Shown here: positions 35,158-42,501 of the stretch, in pieces
Position numbering within the stretch: position 1 is the first letter of the stretch
Layout: each line of letters starts with the position of its first letter
Source: Deltaproteobacteria bacterium
GTDB lineage: Bacteria; Myxococcota_A; Polyangia; HGW-17; SLPX01
Length of the DNA stretch: 64,000 nucleotides
Assembly (NCBI GenBank): GCA_021162935.1
Contig: JAGGXR010000014.1
Span: forward strand, 1-64,000
Direction: 5' to 3'
Notes under the pieces: generated by a model
Databases searched by the model: none
The model's input: only the letters and a program-made list of their open reading frames with translations
Told to the model about the DNA's origin: nothing
Made by a program: the position numbers and the translations under genes

Positions 35158-36474
35158 ATGAACATCTTGGTCATCGGTTCGGGCGGACGCGAGCACGCAC
35201 TGAGTTGGGCGCTGACCCGGAGCGAAGGGGTCGATGTGGTCTATTGCGTTCCGGGAAATCCCGGCATTCCTCCCGATGGGGAGCCGATCGGGGGCAGGGT
35301 GGACGACTTCGACGGTTTGGTGGACCTCGTGCGTCGAATCGACGCGGGGCTGACCGTCGTGGGCCCGGAGGCGCCTCTATGCGACGGCATCGTGGATCGG
35401 TTCGAGGCCGAGGGCCTTGCCGTGGTGGGGCCCACCAAGGCGGCAGCGCGCTTGGAAGGTTCCAAAGTGTTCGCCAAGGAGTTCATGTCCCGTCATGTCA
35501 TCCCCACGGCGGCGTTCGGCTGGTTCGACGACCGACAGGCCGCACTCGACTATGCCAAAGAACGTCAGGGGCGCGTGGTGGTCAAGGCGGACGGGTTGGC
35601 TGCGGGTAAGGGCGTGACCGTCTGTCACTCCATGATCGAGGTGGAAGCGGCGCTCGAGGAAACCATGGGCCGGCACCGGTTTGGAGCTGCAGGCGACCGG
35701 GTGGTGATCGAAGAACTCCTCGAGGGCCAGGAGGCCTCGTTCATGGTCCTGTGCGACGGCGAGCGGGTCGTGCCGTTAGCGTCCGCCCAGGATCATAAGC
35801 CTCTGCTCGATGGCGACCAGGGACCGAATACAGGCGGGATGGGCGCCTACAGCCCTGCACCGGTGCTCACAGCCGATCTGGAACAGCAGGTGCTCGACAC
35901 CATCGTCTGGCCCACGGTGCGCGGCATGGCCAAAGAGGGGTGGCCCTATCACGGGGTCCTGTACGTCGGCCTCATGCTCACCGAATTTGGGCCCAAGGTG
36001 CTTGAATACAACTGTCGGTTCGGAGACCCGGAAACCCAGCCCGTGTTGATGCGACTCGACCAGGATCTGTTGCCGTTGCTCGAAGGCACCAGGACGGGGC
36101 TTTCCACCCAGCCGGTCCTGTGGAAACCGCAGACCGCTATCTGTGTGGTCATGGCGTCCAAGGGGTATCCCGGTGCCTACGATAAGGGATTGCCAATCGC
36201 AGGAATCGAAGAGGCCGATGGCATGGACGATGTGAAAGTTTTTCGTGCAGGAGTCGCCCTCGACGATGGAGCCTCGATCTCGTCACGAAAGATCGCGGCC
36301 GCATCCGGCACGAGGTCGCTCGTCACGGCCGGAGGCAGGGTGCTCGGGGTGACGGCTCTTGGCAGGGACGTGGCCGCCGCCCGTGACCTTGCTTATGCAG
36401 CGGTGGCGAAGATCCATTGGACCGGCGCGCAGTACCGTCGGGACATCGCCGCCAAGGCGCTGCCCAAAGACTGA
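35158..36474 (+). CDS. purD: Phosphoribosylamine-glycine ligase
   Basis: 438 aa, the usual length. It makes glycinamide ribonucleotide from phosphoribosylamine, glycine and ATP in purine synthesis. Visible motifs: N-terminal GSGGREHALSWAL, EAPLCDGI, the ATP-grasp VVKADGLAAGKGVTVC, GPNTGGMGAYSPAPV and EYNCRFGDPETQPV. The ATG at 35158 has AGGAGG upstream; longer in-frame starts lack one. purE follows after 115 bases, supporting a purine operon. Confidence 0.97.
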   Translation: MNILVIGSGGREHALSWALTRSEGVDVVYCVPGNPGIPPDGEPIGGRVDDFDGLVDLVRRIDAGLTVVGPEAPLCDGIVDRFEAEGLAVVGPTKAAARLEGSKVFAKEFMSRHVIPTAAFGWFDDRQAALDYAKERQGRVVVKADGLAAGKGVTVCHSMIEVEAALEETMGRHRFGAAGDRVVIEELLEGQEASFMVLCDGERVVPLASAQDHKPLLDGDQGPNTGGMGAYSPAPVLTADLEQQVLDTIVWPTVRGMAKEGWPYHGVLYVGLMLTEFGPKVLEYNCRFGDPETQPVLMRLDQDLLPLLEGTRTGLSTQPVLWKPQTAICVVMASKGYPGAYDKGLPIAGIEEADGMDDVKVFRAGVALDDGASISSRKIAAASGTRSLVTAGGRVLGVTALGRDVAAARDLAYAAVAKIHWTGAQYRRDIAAKALPKD

Positions 36475-36589
36475 ATGGGGTCGGTCGATCGAAGATCGGG
36501 CTCTACCTGATTCGACGGGCCTCGGGCTTCTCGGCATTGCCACCATATCGCTCCATCGAAGGGGCGTGCCAGCACAGGGAGAGAGCAAC

Positions 36590-37138
36590 ATGGACGAGAC
36601 GAAGAAGAGCGCGAAGGTCCTGGTCGTCATGGGATCCGACAGCGACCTGAAGGTGACCGAGCCCGCCTCCGCCATTCTGGATCGACTTGGTATCCCCTAT
36701 GAATTTCGGGTGGCGTCCGCCCATCGGACTCCAGAGATGGCTGTGGCGCTGGCTCGCGAGGCCGCTCGAAGTGGCGTGGCAGTCATCATTGCCGTGGCCG
36801 GCGGCGCCGCCCACCTGGCGGGTGTGATGGCGAGTCAGACCCTCCTTCCCGTCCTCGGGGTCCCAGTGGCGGCTACGCCGCTGGGCGGTATCGATGCTAT
36901 GTTTGCCACGGCCCAGATGCCGAAGGGGATTCCCGTGGGCTGCATGGCGGTGGGAGGCACTGCCAACGCGGCGCTGCTTGCCGCCAGAATCATTGCGATC
37001 AATGACGAGAACGTACGCAATCGATTGGAACAGTGGCAAAAAGAACTGCGCCAAAAGGTTCGGGACGCGGACGTCCGGGTCCAGGCCCTGTTCAACAACA
37101 GCGCAGAATCGGACCCTGGTGGGGCGGGAGCCGACTGA
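36590..37138 (+). CDS. purE: N5-carboxyaminoimidazole ribonucleotide mutase
   Basis: 182 aa. Catalyses the carboxyl transfer N5-CAIR to CAIR in purine synthesis (class I PurE). Motifs: VMGSDSDL near the N-terminus, SAHRTPEM, IAVAGGAAHLAGVMASQT, and VGCMAVGGTANAALLAARI. GGGAGAGAG precedes the ATG at 36590. No purK is seen in this window. The stop TGA overlaps the ATG of the next gene (TGATG), so the Sua5-methyltransferase fusion is coupled to it. Confidence 0.95.
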   Translation: MDETKKSAKVLVVMGSDSDLKVTEPASAILDRLGIPYEFRVASAHRTPEMAVALAREAARSGVAVIIAVAGGAAHLAGVMASQTLLPVLGVPVAATPLGGIDAMFATAQMPKGIPVGCMAVGGTANAALLAARIIAINDENVRNRLEQWQKELRQKVRDADVRVQALFNNSAESDPGGAGAD

Positions 37139-38808
37139 TGACTCGTGAATTGCATGGGGGCCGAGGCGCGGATCCTCGGGCGGAGTCGGACCTCCCGATC
37201 GTTTTGGCCGCCGATCCGTCCGGGATCCGTCGCGCCGCCGACATCCTCGTCGCGGGCGGGATCGTTGCTTTCCCCACGGAGAGTTCGTTTGGCCTCGCCG
37301 CACGATTCGATGCACCACGGGCCCTGGAACGATTGGCCGCGATCAAGGGGCGAGGGAGCCACATGCCGTTTCCCCTAATCGTGTCGGATCGACAGGAGGC
37401 GGATCGTTTGGTGGGTGGTCTGAGCGGCGCTGCTGCGGACTTGGCTCAGGATCATTGGCCCGGTCCCCTGACCCTCGTGGTTCGTCCCCGCGTCGAGTGG
37501 CCGCTGCACAGTCTGCTTTCGTCCCGTCTCGGCATTGGGATCCGTTGGTCCTCACATCCAGTGGCGACCGCTCTGGTCGGGGCAGTTGGTCGGCCGATCA
37601 CCGCCACGAGCGCCAATCGTACCGGTCGGCCTGCTGCCATGACGGCTGAGCAGGTGCGCGAAATCTTCGGCAGTGATGTGGATGCCGTGCTCGCCGCGGA
37701 TTCATGGAGACAGGCCCCTTCCACTGTGGCCGTGGTCTGGGCCTGGGGGGTCGAGGTGCTGCGAGAGGGGCCCATCGTGGTTTCCATGGAACAGCGTGTG
37801 TCCAGGGACCAAATCCTGCGCGGCCGCCTGGAACTCATCCAGCCAGTTCGTGGGTATCGATTTTCGGTGGATGCGCTCCTGTTGGCCCACTTCGGAGCCG
37901 GCATCCTTCCGCCTGCGCATGAACCGGCCTTCGTGGTGGACCTCGGCGCCGGATGTGGGGTCGTGGGGTTGGCCCTGACACGCCATCCCCTCCACTCGTC
38001 AATGCTGCACAGTCACCAGGAGTTGGTGTCGTCGTCCAAGGCGATTCGGTCGAACCGGACGGTTGAGCCGGACGAGACGAGTCGGTCACAGGGGAGCGTT
38101 GGGCCGGATGAGACGAATCGATCACAGGGGAGCGTTGAGCCGGACGAGACGAATCGATCACAGGGGAGCGTTGAGCCGGACGAGACGAGTCGGTCGGACT
38201 TTCGGATGTGGGCCCTGGAGATCCAGCCGCGGTTGGCGGCTCTGGCCCGCCTCAACGGTCCGCTCAACGACCTGGACGCGGAACGATATCAGGTGATAGA
38301 AGGGGATCTCCGCCAGCCAGGCGATCTGTCCGCCGTCCCTGCCGGACAGGTGGACCTCGTCCTTTCGAATCCTCCGTATCAGCCGGTGGGGCGGGGGAGG
38401 CCGAGTCCGAACGCAGAGCGGGACCGGGCGACGAGGCAGACCCTTGCCACCATCGATGAGGTCGCTCGTGCCGCGGCGAGGCTCCTGCGGCCCAATGGGC
38501 GATTCGCCGTGGTGCTACCAGCGGAGCGATTGGCGGACCTGTTTGCCGCCTGTACTGCTGCGGGCCTTGCCCCGACCATTCTACGTCCGGTCCATGCCTT
38601 TCGGGAACAATCGGCCCGTCGAATTCTCGTGGCCGCAACCAAGACGAGCAAGCGGCTCGACGTCCGCATCGCGTCGCCGCTCGTGCTCCATGAGGCTCCC
38701 GACCAGAACAGTGAGGAACTGGCCGCGATTTTGGGTGAGGGCACCGGTGGTTTTGCCTCTTCGATGGAAGGGCATGACGTCGAGATTTCGACAGGGAGTG
38801 ATGCTTGA
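37138..38808 (+). CDS. Fusion of Sua5/YrdC threonylcarbamoyl-AMP synthase and TrmN6-like methyltransferase
   Basis: About 556 aa, starting at ATG 37138 inside the purE stop. Residues ~20-215 are a Sua5/YrdC/YciO domain (AFPTESSFGLAARF, PFPLIVSD, ITATSANRTG) that would make threonylcarbamoyl-AMP for tRNA t6A. Residues ~235-540 are an N6-adenine-type methyltransferase close to TrmN6/YfiC: motif I VVDLGAGCGVVGLAL, motif II ALEIQPRLAALA, and NPPYQPVGRGRPSPNAERDR with the NPPY catalytic motif. Between motifs I and II lies a ~60-residue insert rich in Ser/Asp/Arg, encoded largely by 36-bp tandem repeats. Two tRNA-modifying activities on one chain are plausible. Whether the insert harms activity is unknown. 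Confidence 0.85.
   Translation: MTRELHGGRGADPRAESDLPIVLAADPSGIRRAADILVAGGIVAFPTESSFGLAARFDAPRALERLAAIKGRGSHMPFPLIVSDRQEADRLVGGLSGAAADLAQDHWPGPLTLVVRPRVEWPLHSLLSSRLGIGIRWSSHPVATALVGAVGRPITATSANRTGRPAAMTAEQVREIFGSDVDAVLAADSWRQAPSTVAVVWAWGVEVLREGPIVVSMEQRVSRDQILRGRLELIQPVRGYRFSVDALLLAHFGAGILPPAHEPAFVVDLGAGCGVVGLALTRHPLHSSMLHSHQELVSSSKAIRSNRTVEPDETSRSQGSVGPDETNRSQGSVEPDETNRSQGSVEPDETSRSDFRMWALEIQPRLAALARLNGPLNDLDAERYQVIEGDLRQPGDLSAVPAGQVDLVLSNPPYQPVGRGRPSPNAERDRATRQTLATIDEVARAAARLLRPNGRFAVVLPAERLADLFAACTAAGLAPTILRPVHAFREQSARRILVAATKTSKRLDVRIASPLVLHEAPDQNSEELAAILGEGTGGFASSMEGHDVEISTGSDA
38065..38195. repeat. 36-bp tandem repeats inside methyltransferase domain (about 3.6 copies)
   Basis: Units start at 38065, 38101, 38137 and 38173 (the last partial). 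Each full unit encodes 12 residues of the type EPDETNRSQGSV. The array keeps the reading frame and lies between methyltransferase motifs I and II. Confidence 0.9.
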
Positions 38809-38858
38809 CACCCGAGCCGGCACGGGGACTGAGCGCGAACGGGGAAGACGGAGATTAC

Positions 38859-39137
38859 ATGGAGACCCAATGGATTCTGTCGCCATTTTTCATCGGCGAG
38901 CCGCTTCCTGGTCTGGAATCCCTGGCTGGTTTTGACTGGATCCTGAATCGACCCACATTGATGCCTGGAACCAAACAGGAGCGGATGTCCGTTCACCGTC
39001 CGAGGTCCGAGTCGACATTCGATCTGACGTCCGAGTCGACGCTCGATCCGACGTCCGAGTCGACATTCGATCCGAGGTTCAAACGGATGTCTCCTCGTCG
39101 GCAGGTGCCAGCCGGATTTGCGTATTCGGCAGGTTGA
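38859..39137 (+). pseudogene. Truncated gene, possibly arginase-family N-terminus
   Basis: An ATG at 38859 with GGAG upstream opens 92 codons. An in-frame TTG at 38805 overlaps the preceding stop and could extend it. The first ~45 residues look like real protein (ETQWILSPFFIGEPLPGLES, FDWILNRPTLMPG). The rest is three 8-residue repeats and a short tail that runs into the convergent DUF1285 gene, overlapping its 3' end. I recall similar N-termini in myxobacterial arginase-family proteins but could not check. It is best read as a gene that lost its 3' part. Confidence 0.35.
39005..39076. repeat. Three 24-bp tandem repeats
   Basis: Units start at 39005, 39029 and 39053; each encodes 8 residues (SESTFDLT type) in the frame of the truncated gene. 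They lie immediately before the end of the convergent DUF1285 gene. Confidence 0.85.
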
Positions 39138-39645
39138 GCACGATCCAGCCGTCCAGTTCATCCATGTGTTCGGCCAGACCATGATAGGCGTTCCAGGTGA
39201 ACCGCGCTGGTGTGGTGCCGTCTTTGACGAGGCAATAGAGCCGGCCTACTGGTTTGTAGCGGATCGTCTCAGGGACCAGGATTTCTGCGGTGCCATCGTT
39301 GAGGAATACGATGGGGTTCTCCCCTTCCAGGTCCATGCGTTCCACGAAATAGGGCGTATCCTCGATGATGATGGGATGGATGTCTTTGCCCACGTGCAGG
39401 ACCCAGTCGCCTTCTGTGGTGCGCCGGATACTGCGGTTGAACAGGTCCACCACCTTCTTGTTGGTCACCGGAGCGCCGCGGTAGGTCCAGCGGCCTTCGC
39501 GGTCGAGTCGAATTTCGTGGTTTCGGGCGCGGTCCTCGAAGATGGCCTTCATCTCTTCGGGAATGACGACCGCCTCGTTTTTGGTCTCGATGTCGTCGTG
39601 GGTCGTGGTTTCGTCGTGATGTTCTTGATGTGTCATGGCTGCCAT
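39079..39645 (-). CDS. DUF1285 family protein
   Basis: 188 aa. After a His/Asp/Glu-rich N-terminus, the core fits the DUF1285 family: EIRLDREGRWTYRGAPVTNK, GDWVLHVGKDIHPIIIEDTP, YFVERMDLEG and VFLNDGTAEILVP. The family is small, cytosolic and of unknown role. A second ATG lies nine bases inside the first; neither has a strong ribosome site. Confidence 0.8.
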   Translation of the reverse strand: MAAMTHQEHHDETTTHDDIETKNEAVVIPEEMKAIFEDRARNHEIRLDREGRWTYRGAPVTNKKVVDLFNRSIRRTTEGDWVLHVGKDIHPIIIEDTPYFVERMDLEGENPIVFLNDGTAEILVPETIRYKPVGRLYCLVKDGTTPARFTWNAYHGLAEHMDELDGWIVLNLPNTQIRLAPADEETSV

Positions 39646-39770
39646 GGGTCGCCGGCTGCATTTGGCCGGTGGTTTGCAATCGTCCAGGTGCGGCCGATCA
39701 TCGCGGGTCGATCGTCGCCGGCTGCTGCTTCATGGTCGCCGCGATTGTCTTGTTCACCCAGGAGGTTAGA

Positions 39771-39854
39771 ATGGGCATGGGGTTCTGTCCAGCCTTGTTC
39801 CAGGATTGCGAAGAAGCCCCTTTCGTTTTGACAAGGCGCGCTGCCGAGTCGTAA
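39771..39854 (+). CDS. Possible 27-aa small ORF
   Basis: An ATG at 39771 lies five bases after a perfect AGGAGG (39760-39765) and encodes 27 residues (starting MGMGFCPALFQDCEEAPFVL). Its TAA overlaps the -10 box of the next gene's promoter. No family. The ribosome site is the only real support. Confidence 0.22.
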   Translation: MGMGFCPALFQDCEEAPFVLTRRAAES

Positions 39855-39857
39855 AAT
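39828..39857 (+). promoter_or_regulatory. Near-consensus sigma-70-type promoter
   Basis: TTGACA (39828-39833), an 18-base spacer and TAAAAT (39852-39857). It lies about 70 bases upstream of the DUF4855 lipoprotein ATG (39926) and is one of the best promoter matches in the window. Confidence 0.6.
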
Positions 39858-39925
39858 CGAACGGGTGCAAAAAGGCTCTGAACGGGAACACAAGCGCTGG
39901 CGCGGTGAGACAGGGAGGTCGAAGA

Positions 39926-42283
39926 ATGAGAGGGATGGCGAGTCTGTTGGCGGTCGCCGTGGCCATGATGGCCGGCTGTGCCCATGGTTCCGGGGGAACG
40001 AGCGATGCGGACGCGTCGAATTTTGACGCGGTCGCGGCAGATGCGGGGGCGGATGCGCATCGAGACGCGGGATTGGGCGATGGCCAGGCGCAGCGCGACG
40101 GACAGGTCGCTGACGGTGCCTCGGTCGATGCCTTCGTTCCTACGGTTTCGGTGCCGATGAGCGAGGCGTTGCTCGTCTACGCGCGTAACCATTACGATGC
40201 GGATACGGACGAATCGGCGTTGGCTCCCTACCTTGCCTACGTGGACCAGCAGGGTCACGTGCTCGAGTCTTACTTGTATGACACCTTCGTGTATCTGGAC
40301 ATCGACCTGATCGTCGCCGAGGACCCGACGGTGGAGGCATGGCGGCATTTCCTGGACACCTTCTTCGACTCGGATCCTCCCGCCGGGTACAACGTCCGAC
40401 CGGAGACGACGCAGCGGTCCGGTGTGCAGGGAGCGCTGCTCGACGACAGTCATCTGTCCGTTACACAGACTGCGATTCCGGTCAGCGGGGGCGGAACCTA
40501 TTCCTGGGAGGTGTTCACGCGCTGTTCGGCCGAAGTGACCGGTCGGGAGGCGCTCATCGGGGTCGTGGTGCGCGATGCGCAACAGAATCCGATCACGACT
40601 GGCGTCACCGGGTTGACCTGGAGTGACTACGTGAGCGAGTGGTACCACTATCTCCCATCGACGGCCCGTTGGAGTCGGCATCGTGGAACGTTCACGTTAC
40701 CGGCCAATGCCGTCAGCCTGGACGTGCAGTTTCGAAAATTTACGGCCCAAGGCGAGCAGGTCTCGGTGGATCGCGCACAGCTCGTGGCCGGCTCGTCCGT
40801 GCTGCCGTTCGAAAGCGCCGTGGCTGCCGACTACGACACCCTGTTTGCAGACGGCGACTTCAACGACGGAGCAGCCTGGCAGGGCCTCGTGGCCGGAGAC
40901 GGGCTGGAACGGGCCTTTCACGTGGCCGAATCCAAGCAGGCCGTGGCTCAGGGACCGATTGCCGTTTCCGGTGGAGCGACATACACCCTGGCGGCAGCGT
41001 TGCGCAGGGACCAGAGCGGGAGCTCCCATGCGGCGCTGCTCGGTATCCGCATTTTCGACAGCGTGGGCGCCGAGATCACAACGGGCGTTACCGGGATGTC
41101 CTACAGCACCGCCGCGCGACCCAACATGTTCTACGCGTACGGCGAGGCCACCACGTCCTGGGGGACGGCTCAGGCGACGTTCACCCTACCGGTTCAGGCC
41201 GCCAGCCTCGACGTGTATTTGGTGAACTGGGCGGGAGACGGGGTCTGGTTCGATCAGGTCCAGCTCGTCACTGGGGCGGCTCCTTGGTCGCAGAGCCATT
41301 TGAAGTCGGCAGGATACGAGACTCTGATCAAGGACGGCAGCGCGGAACGGTGGGATGCGGCCGACTGGTGGATGCCGGGCAACCAGGTCCTTCCAAGCGG
41401 CAGCGGACTCCTTCCGGCTTTGAGTCGCGTGGCCTCCGGGCTCCACGATCGGCGCAAGAGGAACGTGATTCTGGGGCTGCCCGTCGGGATGGGGTTCGAC
41501 ACGCAGACCGACTTCGGCGAGGTCAATGGCCAGCCGGTCGACCTGACCCAGCCGGCCGGTCGGCAGGCAGCTCTTTCCTGGTTCATCGACGAGGCTGCTT
41601 CACGATGGAATGCGTCGCCCGTTCCAGGCATCGACTTTGTCGGGTTCTACTGGATGCATGAGTCTCGAAATCAGGATGCAACGCTTGCGGCCTATATCCA
41701 GGGGCTGGTGGAGAGCCGGGGTCTGATACTGACCGGTTCTCCGTATCGCGCGTTCATGGGCGGGTCTTCCTGCTTCGGGTCCAGTTTTTCGCCCGAGTTC
41801 GCCTCGCACTTCCATCGCGTCTGGCAGCAGCCCAACGTGTGGCCGCCTGGTCGTTGGTCGATGACCGAGGCCGTGTGGAACAACGTGCATGGTTGTCTGT
41901 GCGACTCGGTGACCCTGGACGAGTTCTTGAACCAGGTTGGCTATCCTCCTTGCGAACTGGCGGTTGTGGGCCATTTCATCGACCAGATGCAGACGGACTG
42001 CAACACGTTTTCATCCACGGCCCATGTGCACGTCAACATCGAGTGGGTGTCGGGACTGGAGGCGACGCAGGGCTATGGCCGCGTCTTGGACTACATGAAC
42101 ACGAAAGGCACCTTGGCTCATGATTTCGGCCGATTTGCCGATCGGATGTGGTACGAGGACGCAGGCTTTGGTCGGCAATGTGCCTTGAGTTCGGATTCGG
42201 TTTTTCGGGCGGAGTACGACGCTGTGCATGATTTTATCGAGGCCAATCATGCCCGGCATGGCTTTCCCGGCCCCACGCTGTAA
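39926..42283 (+). CDS. DUF4855 lipoprotein with two inserted carbohydrate-binding-like modules
   Basis: 785 aa. GGAGG lies upstream of the ATG (39926); the signal peptide ends in the lipobox MAGC. A Ala/Asp-rich linker (~25-70) follows. Residues ~75-150 (LVYARNHYDADTDESALAPY, LYDTFVYLDIDLI) match the start of DUF4855. Two related ~140-residue beta modules follow at ~155-297 and ~307-452; both contain ITTGVTG and end in a Val-Asp/Phe-Asp-x-x-Gln-Leu-Val strand. Residues ~490-785 continue DUF4855 (RNVILGLPVGMGFDTQ, GIDFVGFYWMHESR, VHVNIEWVSGLEA). It is a surface protein, probably glycan-directed; catalytic role unproven. Confidence 0.75.
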   Translation: MRGMASLLAVAVAMMAGCAHGSGGTSDADASNFDAVAADAGADAHRDAGLGDGQAQRDGQVADGASVDAFVPTVSVPMSEALLVYARNHYDADTDESALAPYLAYVDQQGHVLESYLYDTFVYLDIDLIVAEDPTVEAWRHFLDTFFDSDPPAGYNVRPETTQRSGVQGALLDDSHLSVTQTAIPVSGGGTYSWEVFTRCSAEVTGREALIGVVVRDAQQNPITTGVTGLTWSDYVSEWYHYLPSTARWSRHRGTFTLPANAVSLDVQFRKFTAQGEQVSVDRAQLVAGSSVLPFESAVAADYDTLFADGDFNDGAAWQGLVAGDGLERAFHVAESKQAVAQGPIAVSGGATYTLAAALRRDQSGSSHAALLGIRIFDSVGAEITTGVTGMSYSTAARPNMFYAYGEATTSWGTAQATFTLPVQAASLDVYLVNWAGDGVWFDQVQLVTGAAPWSQSHLKSAGYETLIKDGSAERWDAADWWMPGNQVLPSGSGLLPALSRVASGLHDRRKRNVILGLPVGMGFDTQTDFGEVNGQPVDLTQPAGRQAALSWFIDEAASRWNASPVPGIDFVGFYWMHESRNQDATLAAYIQGLVESRGLILTGSPYRAFMGGSSCFGSSFSPEFASHFHRVWQQPNVWPPGRWSMTEAVWNNVHGCLCDSVTLDEFLNQVGYPPCELAVVGHFIDQMQTDCNTFSSTAHVHVNIEWVSGLEATQGYGRVLDYMNTKGTLAHDFGRFADRMWYEDAGFGRQCALSSDSVFRAEYDAVHDFIEANHARHGFPGPTL

Positions 42284-42315
42284 GAACGCTGTTGAAAATA
42301 GCAGATTTGCTCTGA
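42281..42315 (+). repeat. Dispersed short element (copy 3 of 3)
   Basis: Begins at the DUF4855 gene stop; contains GCTGTTGAAAATAGCAG and then ATTTG and TCTGA. It shares the GCTGTT core with both other copies and the second half with 21208-21242. CTGTT and AGCAG at its ends form an imperfect inverted repeat. Confidence 0.45.
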
Positions 42316-42501
42316 GCCGTCGTTCGAGTCGAAGAATCGAAGATTGCGTCGAACCTTGAGACATCATACACTGAAAAAATAGCAGGCAGTGTCGGCCTGG
42401 CGATCGAGCGATGACCATGACGTTGGTTTTCGTCCAAGGACTGCCAGGGACACCGGAGTCTCGTGATCACGGATCGAAGTCCTTCTGCCGAGGAGTGTGT
42501 G

